Source: Halobacillus sp. Nhm2S1 (GTDB taxonomy: Bacteria > Bacillota > Bacilli > Bacillales > Halobacillaceae). Taken from it: DNA of 64,000 nt. The notes under the pieces were generated by a model. The model worked only from the letters and a program-made list of their open reading frames with translations, did no database searches and had not been told where the DNA came from. The first letter of the stretch is position 1. Every line of letters begins with the position of its first letter. The stretch covers positions 558,001 to 622,000 of the forward strand of contig NZ_JAIEZV010000001.1 in NCBI RefSeq assembly GCF_019599545.1, given 5' to 3'. A program made the translations under genes and the position numbers. Below are positions 54,221-63,180 of this stretch, piece by piece.

Positions 54221-55582
54221 CTAACCAATAATGATTCTTTCTCTTGGATAATGATATTTCCCTTGGGCTTTATCATGTTTCTTGAAGGAGAATAAGAACG
54301 TTAATAATCCGATTCGTCCTAAGAACATGAGCAGCATAAGCACAACTTTTCCAAAGGAAGACAGTCCTGGAGTGATGCCGAGGGATAATCCGACGGTACC
54401 GAACGCAGAACAGACCTCAAAAACGAGTTCATTCAGTGTAAAAGGTTCAGTGATGGTCAGGGTGATGACGGCACTGAAGCAGACGAACAAAGCAACGATT
54501 GTAACGACAACCGCTTTATTCAAATCTTCTGGGTGAACTTCTCTTCTAAACAATCGAATGTTGTTCCCGCCTCTTGCAAAGGTCAATACGAAGATGACCA
54601 CAAGGGCGAACGTCGTTGTCCGGATTCCGCCTCCAACACTACTCGGAGACGCTCCGATAAACATCAATGAAGACATGAACAGCTGGGTTTGTTCAGTGAA
54701 TTGATTGATATCCATCGTGGAGAGCCCTCCACTCCTCGTTGTAACAGACTGGAACAAGGCATAAAAGAAAATTTCATGCCAGGACTTGTCCATAAAGAAA
54801 TGGTTGCTCTCTAAAATGATAATCATGATCGTGCCCAATACGACCAAAGCAAAGAAAGTAAACGTCGTCAGCTTGGCGAATAATGAAAAGCGTATCGTTT
54901 TCTCCTCATGATTTTGCATCAAGTATTGTTTGACCTCGATCAGAACCGGAAAGCCGATGGCTCCAGCGATGATGAGGATAATATTGATGAACTGGACAAA
55001 ATAGTCGTCACTAAAAGGGATCAGTGATTGGCCTGTGATATCAAATCCACCGTTCGTCATGGCACTGATGGTACCGAAGAAGCCTTGCAGATAAGCTTCG
55101 CCTGGTTCATAGTACTGAAGGAAATAAGTCCCAAGAACAAGAAAGCCGACGAGTTCGATGAGTAGGACGACAAGCACGATTTGTTTGACAAGCCGGACCA
55201 TCCCGGAGAAAGAAGTCTGGTTCTGGTCGGTCATAATCAAACGGCGCTCTTTCAAACCGATTTTTTTGCCGAGCATCAACCAGACCAGCGTACCTAAGGT
55301 CATGACACCGATCCCTCCGAATTGGAGCACGATCGCCAGGATGAAATATCCAGTTGTGCTGAACGTTTCAGCCGTCGGCAGGGTGGTCAAACCTGTAACG
55401 CTGACCGCACTGACCGCTGTAAATAGTACATCGATGAATTCAACTTTGACCCCGTCCCGATGGGCTACAGGCAGGGCAATCAATATGGAAGATATGGTCA
55501 CCGCGACCATATAGTATAATGCGATTAATTGGAATGGCGATAAGTCATTCAGCCATCGCAGGCTTTTTCTTCTCACCCACAT
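54221..55582 (-). CDS. Ktr potassium channel subunit (KtrB/KtrD type)
   Basis: 453 residues, TrkH/KtrB family with four pore repeats; selectivity-filter segments SVTGLTT, TNGGFD, TRSGGLST and GTVGLSLG are recognisable. Forms the membrane dimer gated by a cytosolic KtrA/KtrC ring, and takes up K+ with Na+, central to osmoadaptation. Length fits KtrD. No ktrA/ktrC gene adjoins, as for ktrD of B. subtilis. ATG at 55582 follows AAAGGAG. Confidence 0.9.
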   Translation of the reverse strand: MWVRRKSLRWLNDLSPFQLIALYYMVAVTISSILIALPVAHRDGVKVEFIDVLFTAVSAVSVTGLTTLPTAETFSTTGYFILAIVLQFGGIGVMTLGTLVWLMLGKKIGLKERRLIMTDQNQTSFSGMVRLVKQIVLVVLLIELVGFLVLGTYFLQYYEPGEAYLQGFFGTISAMTNGGFDITGQSLIPFSDDYFVQFINIILIIAGAIGFPVLIEVKQYLMQNHEEKTIRFSLFAKLTTFTFFALVVLGTIMIIILESNHFFMDKSWHEIFFYALFQSVTTRSGGLSTMDINQFTEQTQLFMSSLMFIGASPSSVGGGIRTTTFALVVIFVLTFARGGNNIRLFRREVHPEDLNKAVVVTIVALFVCFSAVITLTITEPFTLNELVFEVCSAFGTVGLSLGITPGLSSFGKVVLMLLMFLGRIGLLTFLFSFKKHDKAQGKYHYPRERIIIG

Positions 55583-55709
55583 ATAGTAAAACTCCTTTGA
55601 TGTTGCCAGGTCTAATGGATGTCTATCACCACTAATAGTATAGCAGGATATTCGACAAATTACTTCCGTTTTTTAAAAAATGTAAGACATTTGAACTAAT
55701 ACACACGTC

Positions 55710-55736
55710 GGAGGCGTCTGAATATCAGACGCCTCC
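55710..55736 (-). terminator. Perfect hairpin after ywpF-like gene
   Basis: GGAGGCGTCTGA pairs perfectly with TCAGACGCCTCC with a 3-nt loop 10 bp beyond the stop. There is no T run on either side, so termination by it alone is uncertain. Confidence 0.55.
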
Positions 55737-55746
55737 AATCGTTTGC

Positions 55747-56172
55747 TTATGCTTTTGATTCCTGGCCACGTTTTTTGAATTCTTCTAAGAGGTCTTCTCC
55801 CTGATAGCCTTCATCCATCAATTGCTTTAACACCCATTCCACTTGTTCTTGCTGACGATCGACAATCGTTCCCATAAAGATGACATTCATCCGGTCACCG
55901 ATCATATTGACATCAATCGGTTTCACAAGGAAAGTCGCTGGACGGTTGCTTTGTTTCGTAATCTTTACTTGGATGATGATTTCTTCTTCCTTTTCTTTCA
56001 TCGTTTCAAAGAAATCCCGATAACTCTCATCTACGTAAACTTCAATAATCCAACGGCCGTGATCATCTTCCCTGTTGATAATTAAACCGTCTTCGAGCTT
56101 AATGCGTCTTTGAGTAATATCATCGTGCTTTTCTTCCATGATATCCAGTGAAATCAGTTTAAAGGTTTTCAT
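55747..56172 (-). CDS. YwpF-like protein
   Basis: 141 residues, soluble, acidic. Opening KTFKLISLDIMEE, then LEDGLIINREDD and WIIEVYVDESY, resembles B. subtilis YwpF (136 residues), whose function is unknown. ATG at 56172 follows CGGAGGT. It stands downstream of moaA on the same strand, about 80 bp away. Confidence 0.75.
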   Translation of the reverse strand: MKTFKLISLDIMEEKHDDITQRRIKLEDGLIINREDDHGRWIIEVYVDESYRDFFETMKEKEEEIIIQVKITKQSNRPATFLVKPIDVNMIGDRMNVIFMGTIVDRQQEQVEWVLKQLMDEGYQGEDLLEEFKKRGQESKA

Positions 56173-56253
56173 TCGAATGACCTCCGAGAATGATAATTAC
56201 CTCTATTATAGAACACGGAGAGGACTGGAGCAAAGACTGATTTCGACCTTTTT

Positions 56254-57267
56254 TTATCCTCCGATGTAAGACATTTCGATTTTGTTCTCTTTCATCGGCT
56301 TTCCTTGGGCTCTGTCGACCGAATACTGATCCGTTCGACCTGTCCATATCGCAAGCAGATAATCCGTAATCGCATCATCGCTCTCCCCTTCACGCAGCAT
56401 AGTTTTCAAATCATAGCCGGAAGAGGCGAAAAGACATGTGTACAGGTTGCCGTCTGCGGACAAACGAGCCCTTGTGCAGCTTGAGCAAAAAGCTTCCGTC
56501 ACGGAGGAAATGACTCCGATTTCTCCCGATCCGTCCTTATAGCTGTAACGGGAGGCTACCTCTCCATAGTAATTCGGATCTTGTGCGACGAGCGGCATTT
56601 CTTGATCGATCTGTTCGATGATCCATTTTTTCGAAACGACCGCATCCATATTCCAGCCGTTGTGGTTGCCGACTTCCATGAATTCAATGAATCGGAGCGT
56701 ATCGCCCGTTCCTTTGAAATAACGCGCCATCGGCAGGATTTGATCTTCATTCATTCCTTTTTTGACGACCATGTTGATTTTTATTTTCAAACCTGCTTCT
56801 CTTGCTGCTTCGATCCCTTTTAATACCGGTTTCGTTTTGATTCCGCGTCCATTCGTTTCCTGGAAAACGTGATCTTCAATCGCATCAAGACTGATGTTCA
56901 CACGGTCAAGCCCGGCATCCTTCAGTTTCTGGGCCTGTCTGACGAGAAAGACCGCATTCGTCGTAACGGCAATATCCTCGATGCCGTCGATCTCTTTTAA
57001 CCGGCGCACAAGGTCAGCAAGATCTTTCCTCATCAGCGGTTCGCCACCGGTCAAACGTACTTTTTCCACTCCAAATTTAGCAAAGATTTCAGCAAGCCGC
57101 ACGGTTTCATCAAAACTCAGGAGTTCTTCTTTAGGTAAAAATGCATAATCCGGACCGAAGATTTCTGCCGGCATACAATATGTACATCGGAAATTGCATT
57201 GATCGATTACAGATATTCTTAAATCTTTAATGGGACGACCGAGTTGATCAATGATGTGGGATTTGAT
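56254..57267 (-). CDS. moaA: GTP 3',8-cyclase MoaA (non-canonical start codon)
   Basis: 337 residues if translation starts at the ATC at 57267. Radical SAM cluster Cys24-x3-Cys28-x2-Cys31 (CNFRCTYC), second cluster [18 protein letters not shown] near residue 255 and the C-terminal GG required for activity are present. It makes the first intermediate of molybdopterin. Between the upstream in-frame stop and Cys24 there is no ATG, GTG or TTG; the first ATG (57174) follows the cysteines and would give an inactive protein. AGGAGGGG is 7 nt before the ATC. Overlaps the moeA operon end. Confidence 0.85.
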   Translation of the reverse strand: MKSHIIDQLGRPIKDLRISVIDQCNFRCTYCMPAEIFGPDYAFLPKEELLSFDETVRLAEIFAKFGVEKVRLTGGEPLMRKDLADLVRRLKEIDGIEDIAVTTNAVFLVRQAQKLKDAGLDRVNISLDAIEDHVFQETNGRGIKTKPVLKGIEAAREAGLKIKINMVVKKGMNEDQILPMARYFKGTGDTLRFIEFMEVGNHNGWNMDAVVSKKWIIEQIDQEMPLVAQDPNYYGEVASRYSYKDGSGEIGVISSVTEAFCSSCTRARLSADGNLYTCLFASSGYDLKTMLREGESDDAITDYLLAIWTGRTDQYSVDRAQGKPMKENKIEMSYIGG

Positions 57268-57271
57268 AAGA

Positions 57272-58543
57272 TCACCCCTCCTCGAAATATTTTTGTCCGC
57301 CTTGATTTTCTAAAAGAATCGCTTCTACAGCGTCTCCTTTTTCAAACCCTCTCGTTCCTCCGGGAAGGACAAGAAAGGCGTCTGTATGAGCTAAGGATGT
57401 GACGACATTTGATTTGTCCATCCCTGCGGGTGACGCCATCACCTTCCCATCCTCGTAGTGAATTTTTCCACGTACGAACCGGGTGAATGGATTCGGTTTA
57501 GGGAAGTCCTCCCCGAGTGTTGCTTTGATTCGTGTATGGAAAGGTCTAGGGTTCCCAAGCAACGTTTGAATGATTGGATAGGTGAATAGCTCAAAACCAA
57601 CGTAACAGGCAGACGGATTGCCGCTTAGTCCATAAAGAAGCTGACCGTCAAGCTCTGAGACGGTGGTTACGCTCCCCGGGCGCATCGCAACTTTGTTAAA
57701 GAGCACCTGAGCCCCCAGCTCTTCATAAATGTCTGGCATCAGGTCATAATCCCCAACCGATACACCTCCTGTTGTAATCAGGAAATCGTAATCGTGCAAG
57801 GAACGGGAAACCGCTTCGTAACAAGCGTCAAAGTCATCTACAAGTTTTCCTAAAAAGTGGCCTTCCGCTCCGGCGCGTTCGATTTGGGATAAGATCATGG
57901 GAGCATTGGAATTGCGGATTTTCCCCGGTTGAAGCGGTTCGTGCACATCAAGCAGTTCTGTCCCTGTTGCAAAAACGCCGATTTTCGGTTTCTGATATAC
58001 CTTGACTTCCGGATATCCGAATGTTGCGAGCAGAGCCTTCACACCAGGGTTGATGCGGGTACCAGCTTCAACGAGCACGGTCCCCTCCTCTGTCTCTGAA
58101 CCTTTGCCGATAATATTCTGATCCTTATCCATTGAACGCTTCAATGTCATATAGGAAGTGCCCTGATCATCGTAGGTTTGGCAGATTTCAAACATCGCGA
58201 CACAATCCGCACCATCTGGAATTTCAGCCCCAGTCATGATCCGGACCGCTTCTCCTTTTTCTACCGGGTGACTTGCCAGCTGGCCGGCACCAATCGTCTC
58301 CGTTACATGAAAGTGTCCTGGATTATCCCGTGATAAATGCCTCGTATCCTCCGCACGCAGAGCAAATCCGTCGTAAGGAGATTTGTTGAACGGAGGAACA
58401 GGATGAGTGGCAAGTAAGTCCTCAGCTAAATGACGGCCATCGCTATTTTCAAGAGGAATGGTTTCAACCTTTCCTGCTTTTTTATCCATCATGACCCTGT
58501 CGACAGCTTCAGAGACAGGGAGTGGTTTTCTATGTAAGTTCAT
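57272..58543 (-). CDS. moeA: Molybdopterin molybdenumtransferase MoeA
   Basis: 423 residues. Order of domains as in Moe[19 protein letters not shown], the [15 protein letters not shown] loop, molybdopterin-binding [15 protein letters not shown] and [15 protein letters not shown]. Inserts molybdate into adenylylated molybdopterin. ATG at 58543 follows GGAAGGAT. Its stop lies inside the ribosome site of moaA, so the two are translationally linked; moaB/moaD/moaE are not here. Confidence 0.93.
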   Translation of the reverse strand: MNLHRKPLPVSEAVDRVMMDKKAGKVETIPLENSDGRHLAEDLLATHPVPPFNKSPYDGFALRAEDTRHLSRDNPGHFHVTETIGAGQLASHPVEKGEAVRIMTGAEIPDGADCVAMFEICQTYDDQGTSYMTLKRSMDKDQNIIGKGSETEEGTVLVEAGTRINPGVKALLATFGYPEVKVYQKPKIGVFATGTELLDVHEPLQPGKIRNSNAPMILSQIERAGAEGHFLGKLVDDFDACYEAVSRSLHDYDFLITTGGVSVGDYDLMPDIYEELGAQVLFNKVAMRPGSVTTVSELDGQLLYGLSGNPSACYVGFELFTYPIIQTLLGNPRPFHTRIKATLGEDFPKPNPFTRFVRGKIHYEDGKVMASPAGMDKSNVVTSLAHTDAFLVLPGGTRGFEKGDAVEAILLENQGGQKYFEEG

Positions 58544-58682
58544 CTTCGATCCTTCCTTTAATAACGTCTTCCTTTGAACATATAGGAATATTCATATTTT
58601 TTCAAAGATTGTCTATGCAGGATTGTGTTCTTTTCCCCAAACGCTCGGAAAATAAACGCGAATCCTGCTGATGTTTTGGATA

Positions 58683-58714
58683 TAAAAAAGCCCGAAGCAA
58701 CAGCTCCGGGCTTG
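58683..58714 (-). terminator. Terminator after small basic-protein gene
   Basis: AAGCCCG pairs with CGGGCTT (58688-58713), read leftward into TTTTTTATA. Confidence 0.8.
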
Positions 58715-58721
58715 GTCTCAT

Positions 58722-58856
58722 TTAAATAGGATCGTACACATTGACAACGTGGTTGATTGCTGTCTCATCCTGTTTCTTGCTGCGTCTTTCTTCTTTACGC
58801 GCATGCTTTTTCTCATTACGCTTCGTTATTTTCTTGTTTCCAGATGCCATGTTCAT
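58722..58856 (-). CDS. Small basic hypothetical protein
   Basis: 44 residues (42 if the second ATG at 58850 is used), highly basic centre (NKKITKRNEKKHARKEERRS) and a hydrophobic tail (NHVVNVYDPI). GAGGGGAG precedes it and a terminator follows. Reminiscent of small ribosome- or nucleic-acid-associated proteins; no family recognised. Confidence 0.6.
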   Translation of the reverse strand: MNMASGNKKITKRNEKKHARKEERRSKKQDETAINHVVNVYDPI

Positions 58857-58903
58857 TCACTCCCCTCTTTCCTATTGTCCCAAGGAAAGAAGGATTTTAT
58901 GAC

Positions 58904-58931
58904 AAAACCTCTGCCTGTTAAGCAGAGGTTT
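58904..58931 (-). terminator. Terminator after mini-protein cluster
   Basis: AAAACCTCTGC pairs with GCAGAGGTTT across a 7-nt loop; read leftward into TTTTG. Confidence 0.75.
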
Positions 58932-58937
58932 CATCGT

Positions 58938-59072
58938 TTATATGAATGTATATTTGATTTTTACATCATTGATTTTCTGTCCGATCTGCCGGCTGCGTCG
59001 TTTCGATTTCTCGACAGAGGCGACATCCGCACGTTCAATAATGATGGTAAACAGAATCATATGGATTCTCAT
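58938..59072 (-). CDS. YrzI-like mini-protein
   Basis: 44 residues: hydrophobic start (HMILFTIIIER) then a basic tail. The opening LFTIII(E/K)R resembles the YrzI family of small sporulation-associated proteins. GAGGAGG lies 8 nt before the ATG. Confidence 0.55.
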   Translation of the reverse strand: MRIHMILFTIIIERADVASVEKSKRRSRQIGQKINDVKIKYTFI

Positions 59073-59098
59073 GTATTTTCCTCCTCTTTGTACTGAGG

Positions 59099-59161
59099 CT
59101 AAGCGGTATCCTTCTCAACATTCAACCAGTTCATAAACGCCATTCTTAGTAATTCTCCCAT
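59099..59161 (-). CDS. Possible 20-residue peptide in the mini-protein cluster
   Basis: MGELLRMAFMNWLNVEKDTA, an amphipathic helix, between two YrzI-like genes on the same strand. AAGGAGGAG is about 8 nt before the ATG at 59161. Too short for a family match; listed for its ribosome site and position. Confidence 0.4.
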   Translation of the reverse strand: MGELLRMAFMNWLNVEKDTA

Positions 59162-59190
59162 TTCCATCTCCTCCTTATTATTTGTACCTG

Positions 59191-59325
59191 TTACATGTAA
59201 CGGCTGAATGCGGACTTCCGGTCGAGCCACTGGTCTTTGGCCGTCGGTCGGTATCCTGGTAACGGCTGATAACTTCTCTTGTTTTTCGCAACGGTAATCG
59301 TAAAAATGAAAAATTGAATCGTCAT
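59191..59325 (-). CDS. YrzI-like mini-protein
   Basis: 44 residues: hydrophobic start TIQFFIFTITVAKNK, then a polar region SYQPLPGYRP and a basic, Trp-containing end. The FFxFTITxxK opening is the YrzI pattern. AAGGAGGGG is 6 nt before the ATG. First gene of the cluster, behind the palindrome at 59359-59383. Confidence 0.6.
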   Translation of the reverse strand: MTIQFFIFTITVAKNKRSYQPLPGYRPTAKDQWLDRKSAFSRYM

Positions 59326-59358
59326 GAAAACCCCTCCTTTTTAAGTGTAATATTTATA

Positions 59359-59383
59359 TCTAAAGAGTAATTTTACTCTTAGA
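59359..59383. promoter_or_regulatory. 25-bp palindrome upstream of YrzI-like cluster
   Basis: TCTAAAGAGTAA and TTACTCTTAGA are arms around a TT centre (one unpaired A), 34-58 bp before the ATG at 59325. TATAAAT just downstream on the minus strand may be the -10 box. Reads as an operator rather than a terminator because no T run follows. Confidence 0.45.
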
Positions 59384-59392
59384 TAGCATAAG

Positions 59393-59422
59393 AAAAAGCC
59401 GCAGGGCATGCTGCGGCTTTTT
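59393..59422. terminator. Bidirectional terminator
   Basis: AAAAAGCCGCAG pairs with CTGCGGCTTTTT across a 6-nt loop, T runs both sides. Confidence 0.88.
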
Positions 59423-59442
59423 TAGAGAAATTTCTCCATTAA

Positions 59443-59479
59443 AAAAGCCACAGGAATACATTATGCATCTCCTGCGGCT
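59443..59479 (-). terminator. Terminator
   Basis: AGCCACAGGA pairs with TCCTGCGGCT (59446-59479, one mismatch), read leftward into six T. Confidence 0.75.
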
Positions 59480-59751
59480 CCTATGAATGCTTTTTATGAA
59501 TAGTCATAGATCTCAGTATTGGATCTCCGCGCAGGTCGATGGTATGAAGTTGGTTTGGTTTTGTGTCATCCAATTTTTCATGGTTTTCCGACCTCGCTTT
59601 CTGAGAAATTTTTCTTACACTGGAAATTATATAGGACGTTTTACGGAAAGTAAAGCCCATTTCCAAAATATTCTTGACTTTTTTAGGAGGGCAGAAAATT
59701 CTGCCCTTTAACGCCCCTGCTCTGATCCATTGTATGAAAGGCCAGCGTCAG

Positions 59752-60285
59752 TTATGCCAGCTCATCATCATTTTCTAAAAATTCTTCGATTTTCAAATCC
59801 AATTCGTGCAATCGTTTCAAGGCTTCGCTTCTGTCCATTTGTTTGTAATGGTGCAGCCCCATCGGCTGCTCATCCTTTTCATCGGCTTTTGCAACCACAT
59901 CTTGAAGCGCGGTTCTTTTTTCTTCCAAACCAAAAGGCAGATAACTGTCTGTGTGGAGAAGAACAGCGACAGACACCTCTTTCGCTACAAGACGGTCTTC
60001 TCCGAGCCGGATCAGGAGCTTATGCGCCCGTTCTGCTCCTTTGATTGCATGGATATCGGACTTTCGGTATTCGTCATAATCCCATTTGCCGTCCCGGTAC
60101 CATTCATAATGTCCCATGTCATGAAGCAAAGCTGATTTGGTAGCAAGATCAGGGTCCACTCCCTTTTTCACAGCCATATCAAATGCGTATCCTGCAACGG
60201 TGACCGCGTGGTTGATGCCTGAGCGCTGCAAGTACTTCTGAGTAATGCGGTGTTTGAACACATCGACGAGTGTCACTCTTTTCAT
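59752..60285 (-). CDS. HD-domain metal-dependent phosphohydrolase
   Basis: 177 residues. HD superfamily ligands: SGINHAVTVAGYA, LLHDMGHYEW, HAIKGAERAHKLL, LLHTDSY and VAKADEKDE. Hydrolyses a nucleotide or phosphate ester; substrate unknown. ATG at 60285 follows CGGAGGTGA. Confidence 0.85.
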   Translation of the reverse strand: MKRVTLVDVFKHRITQKYLQRSGINHAVTVAGYAFDMAVKKGVDPDLATKSALLHDMGHYEWYRDGKWDYDEYRKSDIHAIKGAERAHKLLIRLGEDRLVAKEVSVAVLLHTDSYLPFGLEEKRTALQDVVAKADEKDEQPMGLHHYKQMDRSEALKRLHELDLKIEEFLENDDELA

Positions 60286-60489
60286 ACGATCACCTCCGAT
60301 TTTTAAGAAAGATCATACCATGATTTACCCTTTTAGAACAAGATTCCACTCATAAGGATGGCCGCTTTAGGAGAGATTGATGGTGAAGGGATACGTGGTG
60401 AGGAGTTTATGGCTCAACCCTTTATTTCACATCCACAAGGAAGTTTACCCTATAATAGAAAAAGGAAACGATACCGGGGAGGGATAACC

Positions 60490-61215
60490 ATGACAAAACA
60501 GAACGAAACGGTTCTGATCACAGGCGTTGCCAAGGGCATTGGACGTGGATTAGCTACAGCTTATGCAGAGGAAGGGTACCGCGTGATTGGCTGTGATGTA
60601 AATGAAGAAAAAGGCCGGGAAACAATGGAAAGTGTGGATGGGCTGTTTTTGCGGTGTGATGTGAGTGATCCAAAGCAGGTCGAAACCCTTTTTCAAAACA
60701 TTAGGGAGCCTTTTTCCATATTGATCAACAATGCTGGCGTGAGCGAGTTCAAATCGATGTTCGAGCTGGATGTTAACGAATGGGACCATGTGCTGAATAC
60801 GAACCTGCGCAGCTGTTTTCTTTTTGCTAAATATGCAGCGGAACGGTGGAAGCAAGAAGACATTCCAGGACGGATTGTGAATATCGCGTCCACGAGGGCA
60901 TTCATGTCTGAGCCTGACTCGGAAGCGTATGCCGCAAGTAAAGGGGGCATTTTCGCACTGACCCATGCGATGGCCGCTTCTTTATCTCCCTACAATATTC
61001 GGGTGAACAGCATCAGTCCAGGTTGGATCCATACGGGAGATCCTGATGATTTGAGAGACAAGGACCATCATCAACATTTGTCCAATCGTGCAGGTACCGT
61101 CAAGGATGTTGCGAAAGCTTGTTTTTATTTAACGGATCGGGAAAATGGTTTTGTGAATGGAGAAAATGTGACCTTGGATGGCGGTATGACTCGAAAGATG
61201 ATTTATGAACACTGA
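60490..61215 (+). CDS. Short-chain dehydrogenase/reductase
   Basis: 241 residues. NAD(P) motif TGVAKGIG, NNAGVSE, active-site Ser in NIASTRAF and YAASKGG (Tyr-x3-Lys intact); C-terminal NGENVTLDGGM typical of classical SDRs. Asp after the second strand (GCDVNEEK) suggests NAD(H) preference. The substrate is not evident. ATG at 60490 follows GGGAGGGAT; upstream in-frame codons lack a ribosome site. Confidence 0.87.
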   Translation: MTKQNETVLITGVAKGIGRGLATAYAEEGYRVIGCDVNEEKGRETMESVDGLFLRCDVSDPKQVETLFQNIREPFSILINNAGVSEFKSMFELDVNEWDHVLNTNLRSCFLFAKYAAERWKQEDIPGRIVNIASTRAFMSEPDSEAYAASKGGIFALTHAMAASLSPYNIRVNSISPGWIHTGDPDDLRDKDHHQHLSNRAGTVKDVAKACFYLTDRENGFVNGENVTLDGGMTRKMIYEH

Positions 61216-61232
61216 AAATGGCGAAATGTTTA

Positions 61233-61247
61233 GTACAAGTTTTGTAC
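61233..61247. promoter_or_regulatory. Palindrome GTACAAGTTTTGTAC
   Basis: Perfect 6-bp arms around GTT, 18 bp after the SDR stop and 42 bp before the next start. Its half-site resembles the TTGTAC core seen before the crt operon, but inverted. Confidence 0.35.
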
Positions 61248-61288
61248 GGGTAGTGATATAGCAACAAAACATTACGGAGGTGACGACA

Positions 61289-61621
61289 GTGAATCAACTG
61301 TCTTCTTACCAAATCACATTGAACCGCCCGTTGAAAACCAACCAGATCATGAAAGTGTACAAAACGATTTCGAAAAATGGGTGTGACTTATACTTACATC
61401 AAAATCAGCTGATCGCTGATGCTGGGCACCTTCCGAAATTATTATCATTTTTCCTATTCATGAACAAAGAAGAGCCGTTCGTCATGATTATCGATGGCGA
61501 GTGTGTCGATGATGTTTATCAAGAAATTGAAGGCGAATGGCAGGACCATATTGCTGAAAGTACGTGCCGAAGAAAATACAGTGAAGATATGGTGGAAAAC
61601 GAAACTTCTATCCTGGTATAA
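61289..61621 (+). CDS. Hypothetical protein, possibly HPr-like fold
   Basis: 110 residues. The pattern NRPLKTNQIMKVYKTISKNG, DLYLHQNQLIADAGHLPKLL and FFLFMNKEEPFVMIIDGE resembles the strand-helix order of HPr phosphocarriers, but the phosphorylatable histidine motif is absent. GTG at 61289 lies 8 nt after GGAGG; an earlier GTG overlaps the ribosome site. Family membership is tentative. Confidence 0.6.
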   Translation: MNQLSSYQITLNRPLKTNQIMKVYKTISKNGCDLYLHQNQLIADAGHLPKLLSFFLFMNKEEPFVMIIDGECVDDVYQEIEGEWQDHIAESTCRRKYSEDMVENETSILV

Positions 61622-61761
61622 CTTTTGTGCAATTATTATAGAATCATTTGTAGGATGTAAATGTCGAATCATAATGAATCTTCTTCCCAGCGAAGGAGTG
61701 ACCCCCTTTGTCTTCATGCCTATCTCAGAGACTCCTTCGCCAATTTTTTTACATAAGACGA

Positions 61762-61799
61762 AAACCCGCTCCTTTTACAAGGAAGCGGGTTTCTTTTGT
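61762..61799. terminator. Terminator of the MFS gene (convergent)
   Basis: AAACCCGCTCCTT pairs with AAGGAAGCGGGTTT, with T runs on the plus strand and TTTT on the minus. It overlaps the last codons of the MFS gene. Confidence 0.8.
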
Positions 61800-63160
61800 G
61801 CATACGTCTGTTCTTTTTTATAAAAATTTAATCGGAACTGCAGGAACCCTAAAATAATGATAAGGGCAAAAGCAAGAAAAATGTTACTGTAAACCGCCGT
61901 TGTTCCTTCAAAGCCAAACCAGTTGAACGGCTGGATCGGATTGAATACGTCAAGCGCTTTGCCGATCAAGGCGCCACTCAGAGCACCGGATACGAAGTTG
62001 AGCAAGTTGAACACTCCCATGCCTACTCCGGTTTCATTTTTGTGTAAAATGTTCGCAAGGATGTCAGCGGATGATGCCTGCACGAGCGGGAAGCTCATGT
62101 AGGAAACGATAATCGCTGCACTTACGATATACGGATGAGCTCCGACGAGTGTAGACAACACGATAAACCCGGTCCCCAGCAACCCTAAAGCCATATAGAG
62201 AACGAACGTGTTCCCTTTCGAATCGACGAGGTTCCCACCTTTTTGACCCATCAAGGCAGCACTTAAGGCACCAGGGAAAAGGACGAGACCAATCATCATC
62301 GTTCCGAGTCCATAGGCATCACGAAACATGATCGGCAGCATGAACATCATGCCGAACAAACACACGACGCCGAGAAAGCTTGTAATGATGGTGGCTCTGT
62401 ACTGATTGCTTTTGAATAGATGAGCCGGGATGAATGGTTCATCGATCGCCTTCATCCTCCATAAATTCAAAGCAAAGAATAGAACCGTAAAGGCGAATAA
62501 CCATGTGATACCCAGTGTAATACCAAGCATAAGCGTGGAAATCACCCCAGCGATCAAAGCGGCACCGACGTAATCGATGTACCCTTTTTTCGACTCTTCC
62601 TGCGGCAGGTTTTTACGCAGGAATGGCAAGGTAATAATAATCAATGCGGACGTTAAGAACAAATAACGCCAATCGAGAAAACCTGCAATGAAGCCGCCCG
62701 CAATCGGGCCTACACCTGAAGCGAACGCCATCACAGAGGAAACGATGCCAAGCACTTTCCCGCGTTCATTCGGAAAATAACGGATCGGTGCCAGGAAAAC
62801 GAGCGCTGGGATCATGGCCCCACCGACAGCCTGGATGACCCTGGCTAGCAGCACCATCCCATAGTTTTGAGCGAAAAAGCCAAATAAAGAGCCGGCACAA
62901 AAAATACTGAGGCCGAACGTAATCAATGTTCGATACGGATAGAAGTCCGCCAATTTCCCGTATGTGAGAGCTCCGACAGCATAGACCATAATATATCCGG
63001 TCATGACCCAGCTGACTTCCGATGGCATCAATTGATAGGTTTTAGCTATATCGGGAACAGCGATGTTGAACATTGTTCCATTCATCACTGACATCATCAT
63101 AACCGCGCAAAGAGAGATCAATAATCCCTTTGGGTTACGGACTTGTTGTTCTTCTTTCAT
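61775..63160 (-). CDS. 14-helix MFS efflux transporter (DHA2, TetL-like)
   Basis: 461 residues, 14 predicted helices. Motif A variant YGKLADFYPYRTLI and motif C GVGPIAGGFIAG mark a drug/H+ antiporter; overall arrangement resembles TetK/TetL. Drug specificity cannot be read. ATG at 63160 follows GGGAGGGAG. A promoter (TTGCTT-17 bp-TAGAAT) and a palindrome (63181-63197) precede it. Confidence 0.87.
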   Translation of the reverse strand: MKEEQQVRNPKGLLISLCAVMMMSVMNGTMFNIAVPDIAKTYQLMPSEVSWVMTGYIMVYAVGALTYGKLADFYPYRTLITFGLSIFCAGSLFGFFAQNYGMVLLARVIQAVGGAMIPALVFLAPIRYFPNERGKVLGIVSSVMAFASGVGPIAGGFIAGFLDWRYLFLTSALIIITLPFLRKNLPQEESKKGYIDYVGAALIAGVISTLMLGITLGITWLFAFTVLFFALNLWRMKAIDEPFIPAHLFKSNQYRATIITSFLGVVCLFGMMFMLPIMFRDAYGLGTMMIGLVLFPGALSAALMGQKGGNLVDSKGNTFVLYMALGLLGTGFIVLSTLVGAHPYIVSAAIIVSYMSFPLVQASSADILANILHKNETGVGMGVFNLLNFVSGALSGALIGKALDVFNPIQPFNWFGFEGTTAVYSNIFLAFALIIILGFLQFRLNFYKKEQTYAQKKPASL

Positions 63161-63180
63161 GTTTTGATCTCCCTCCCTTT

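Larger units (their letters stand above)
59326..59751. other. Intergenic region with terminators and an operator-like dyad
   Basis: No convincing gene in 426 bases. From right to left on the minus strand: hairpin GGGCAGAA/TTCTGCCC (59691-59708), a 61-codon frame without ribosome site (59666-59481), two terminators (59443-59479, 59393-59422) and the palindrome at 59359-59383. Confidence 0.6.

Noticed and set aside
57174-57272. Short moaA starting at the first ATG (57174)
   Set aside because: It would lose all three cysteines of the radical SAM cluster; the longer frame with a non-standard start is preferred.
59481-59666. 61-codon frame on the minus strand followed by a terminator
   Set aside because: Its possible starts lack a Shine-Dalgarno and the sequence shows no family features; the terminator may belong to a longer transcript from the HD gene.
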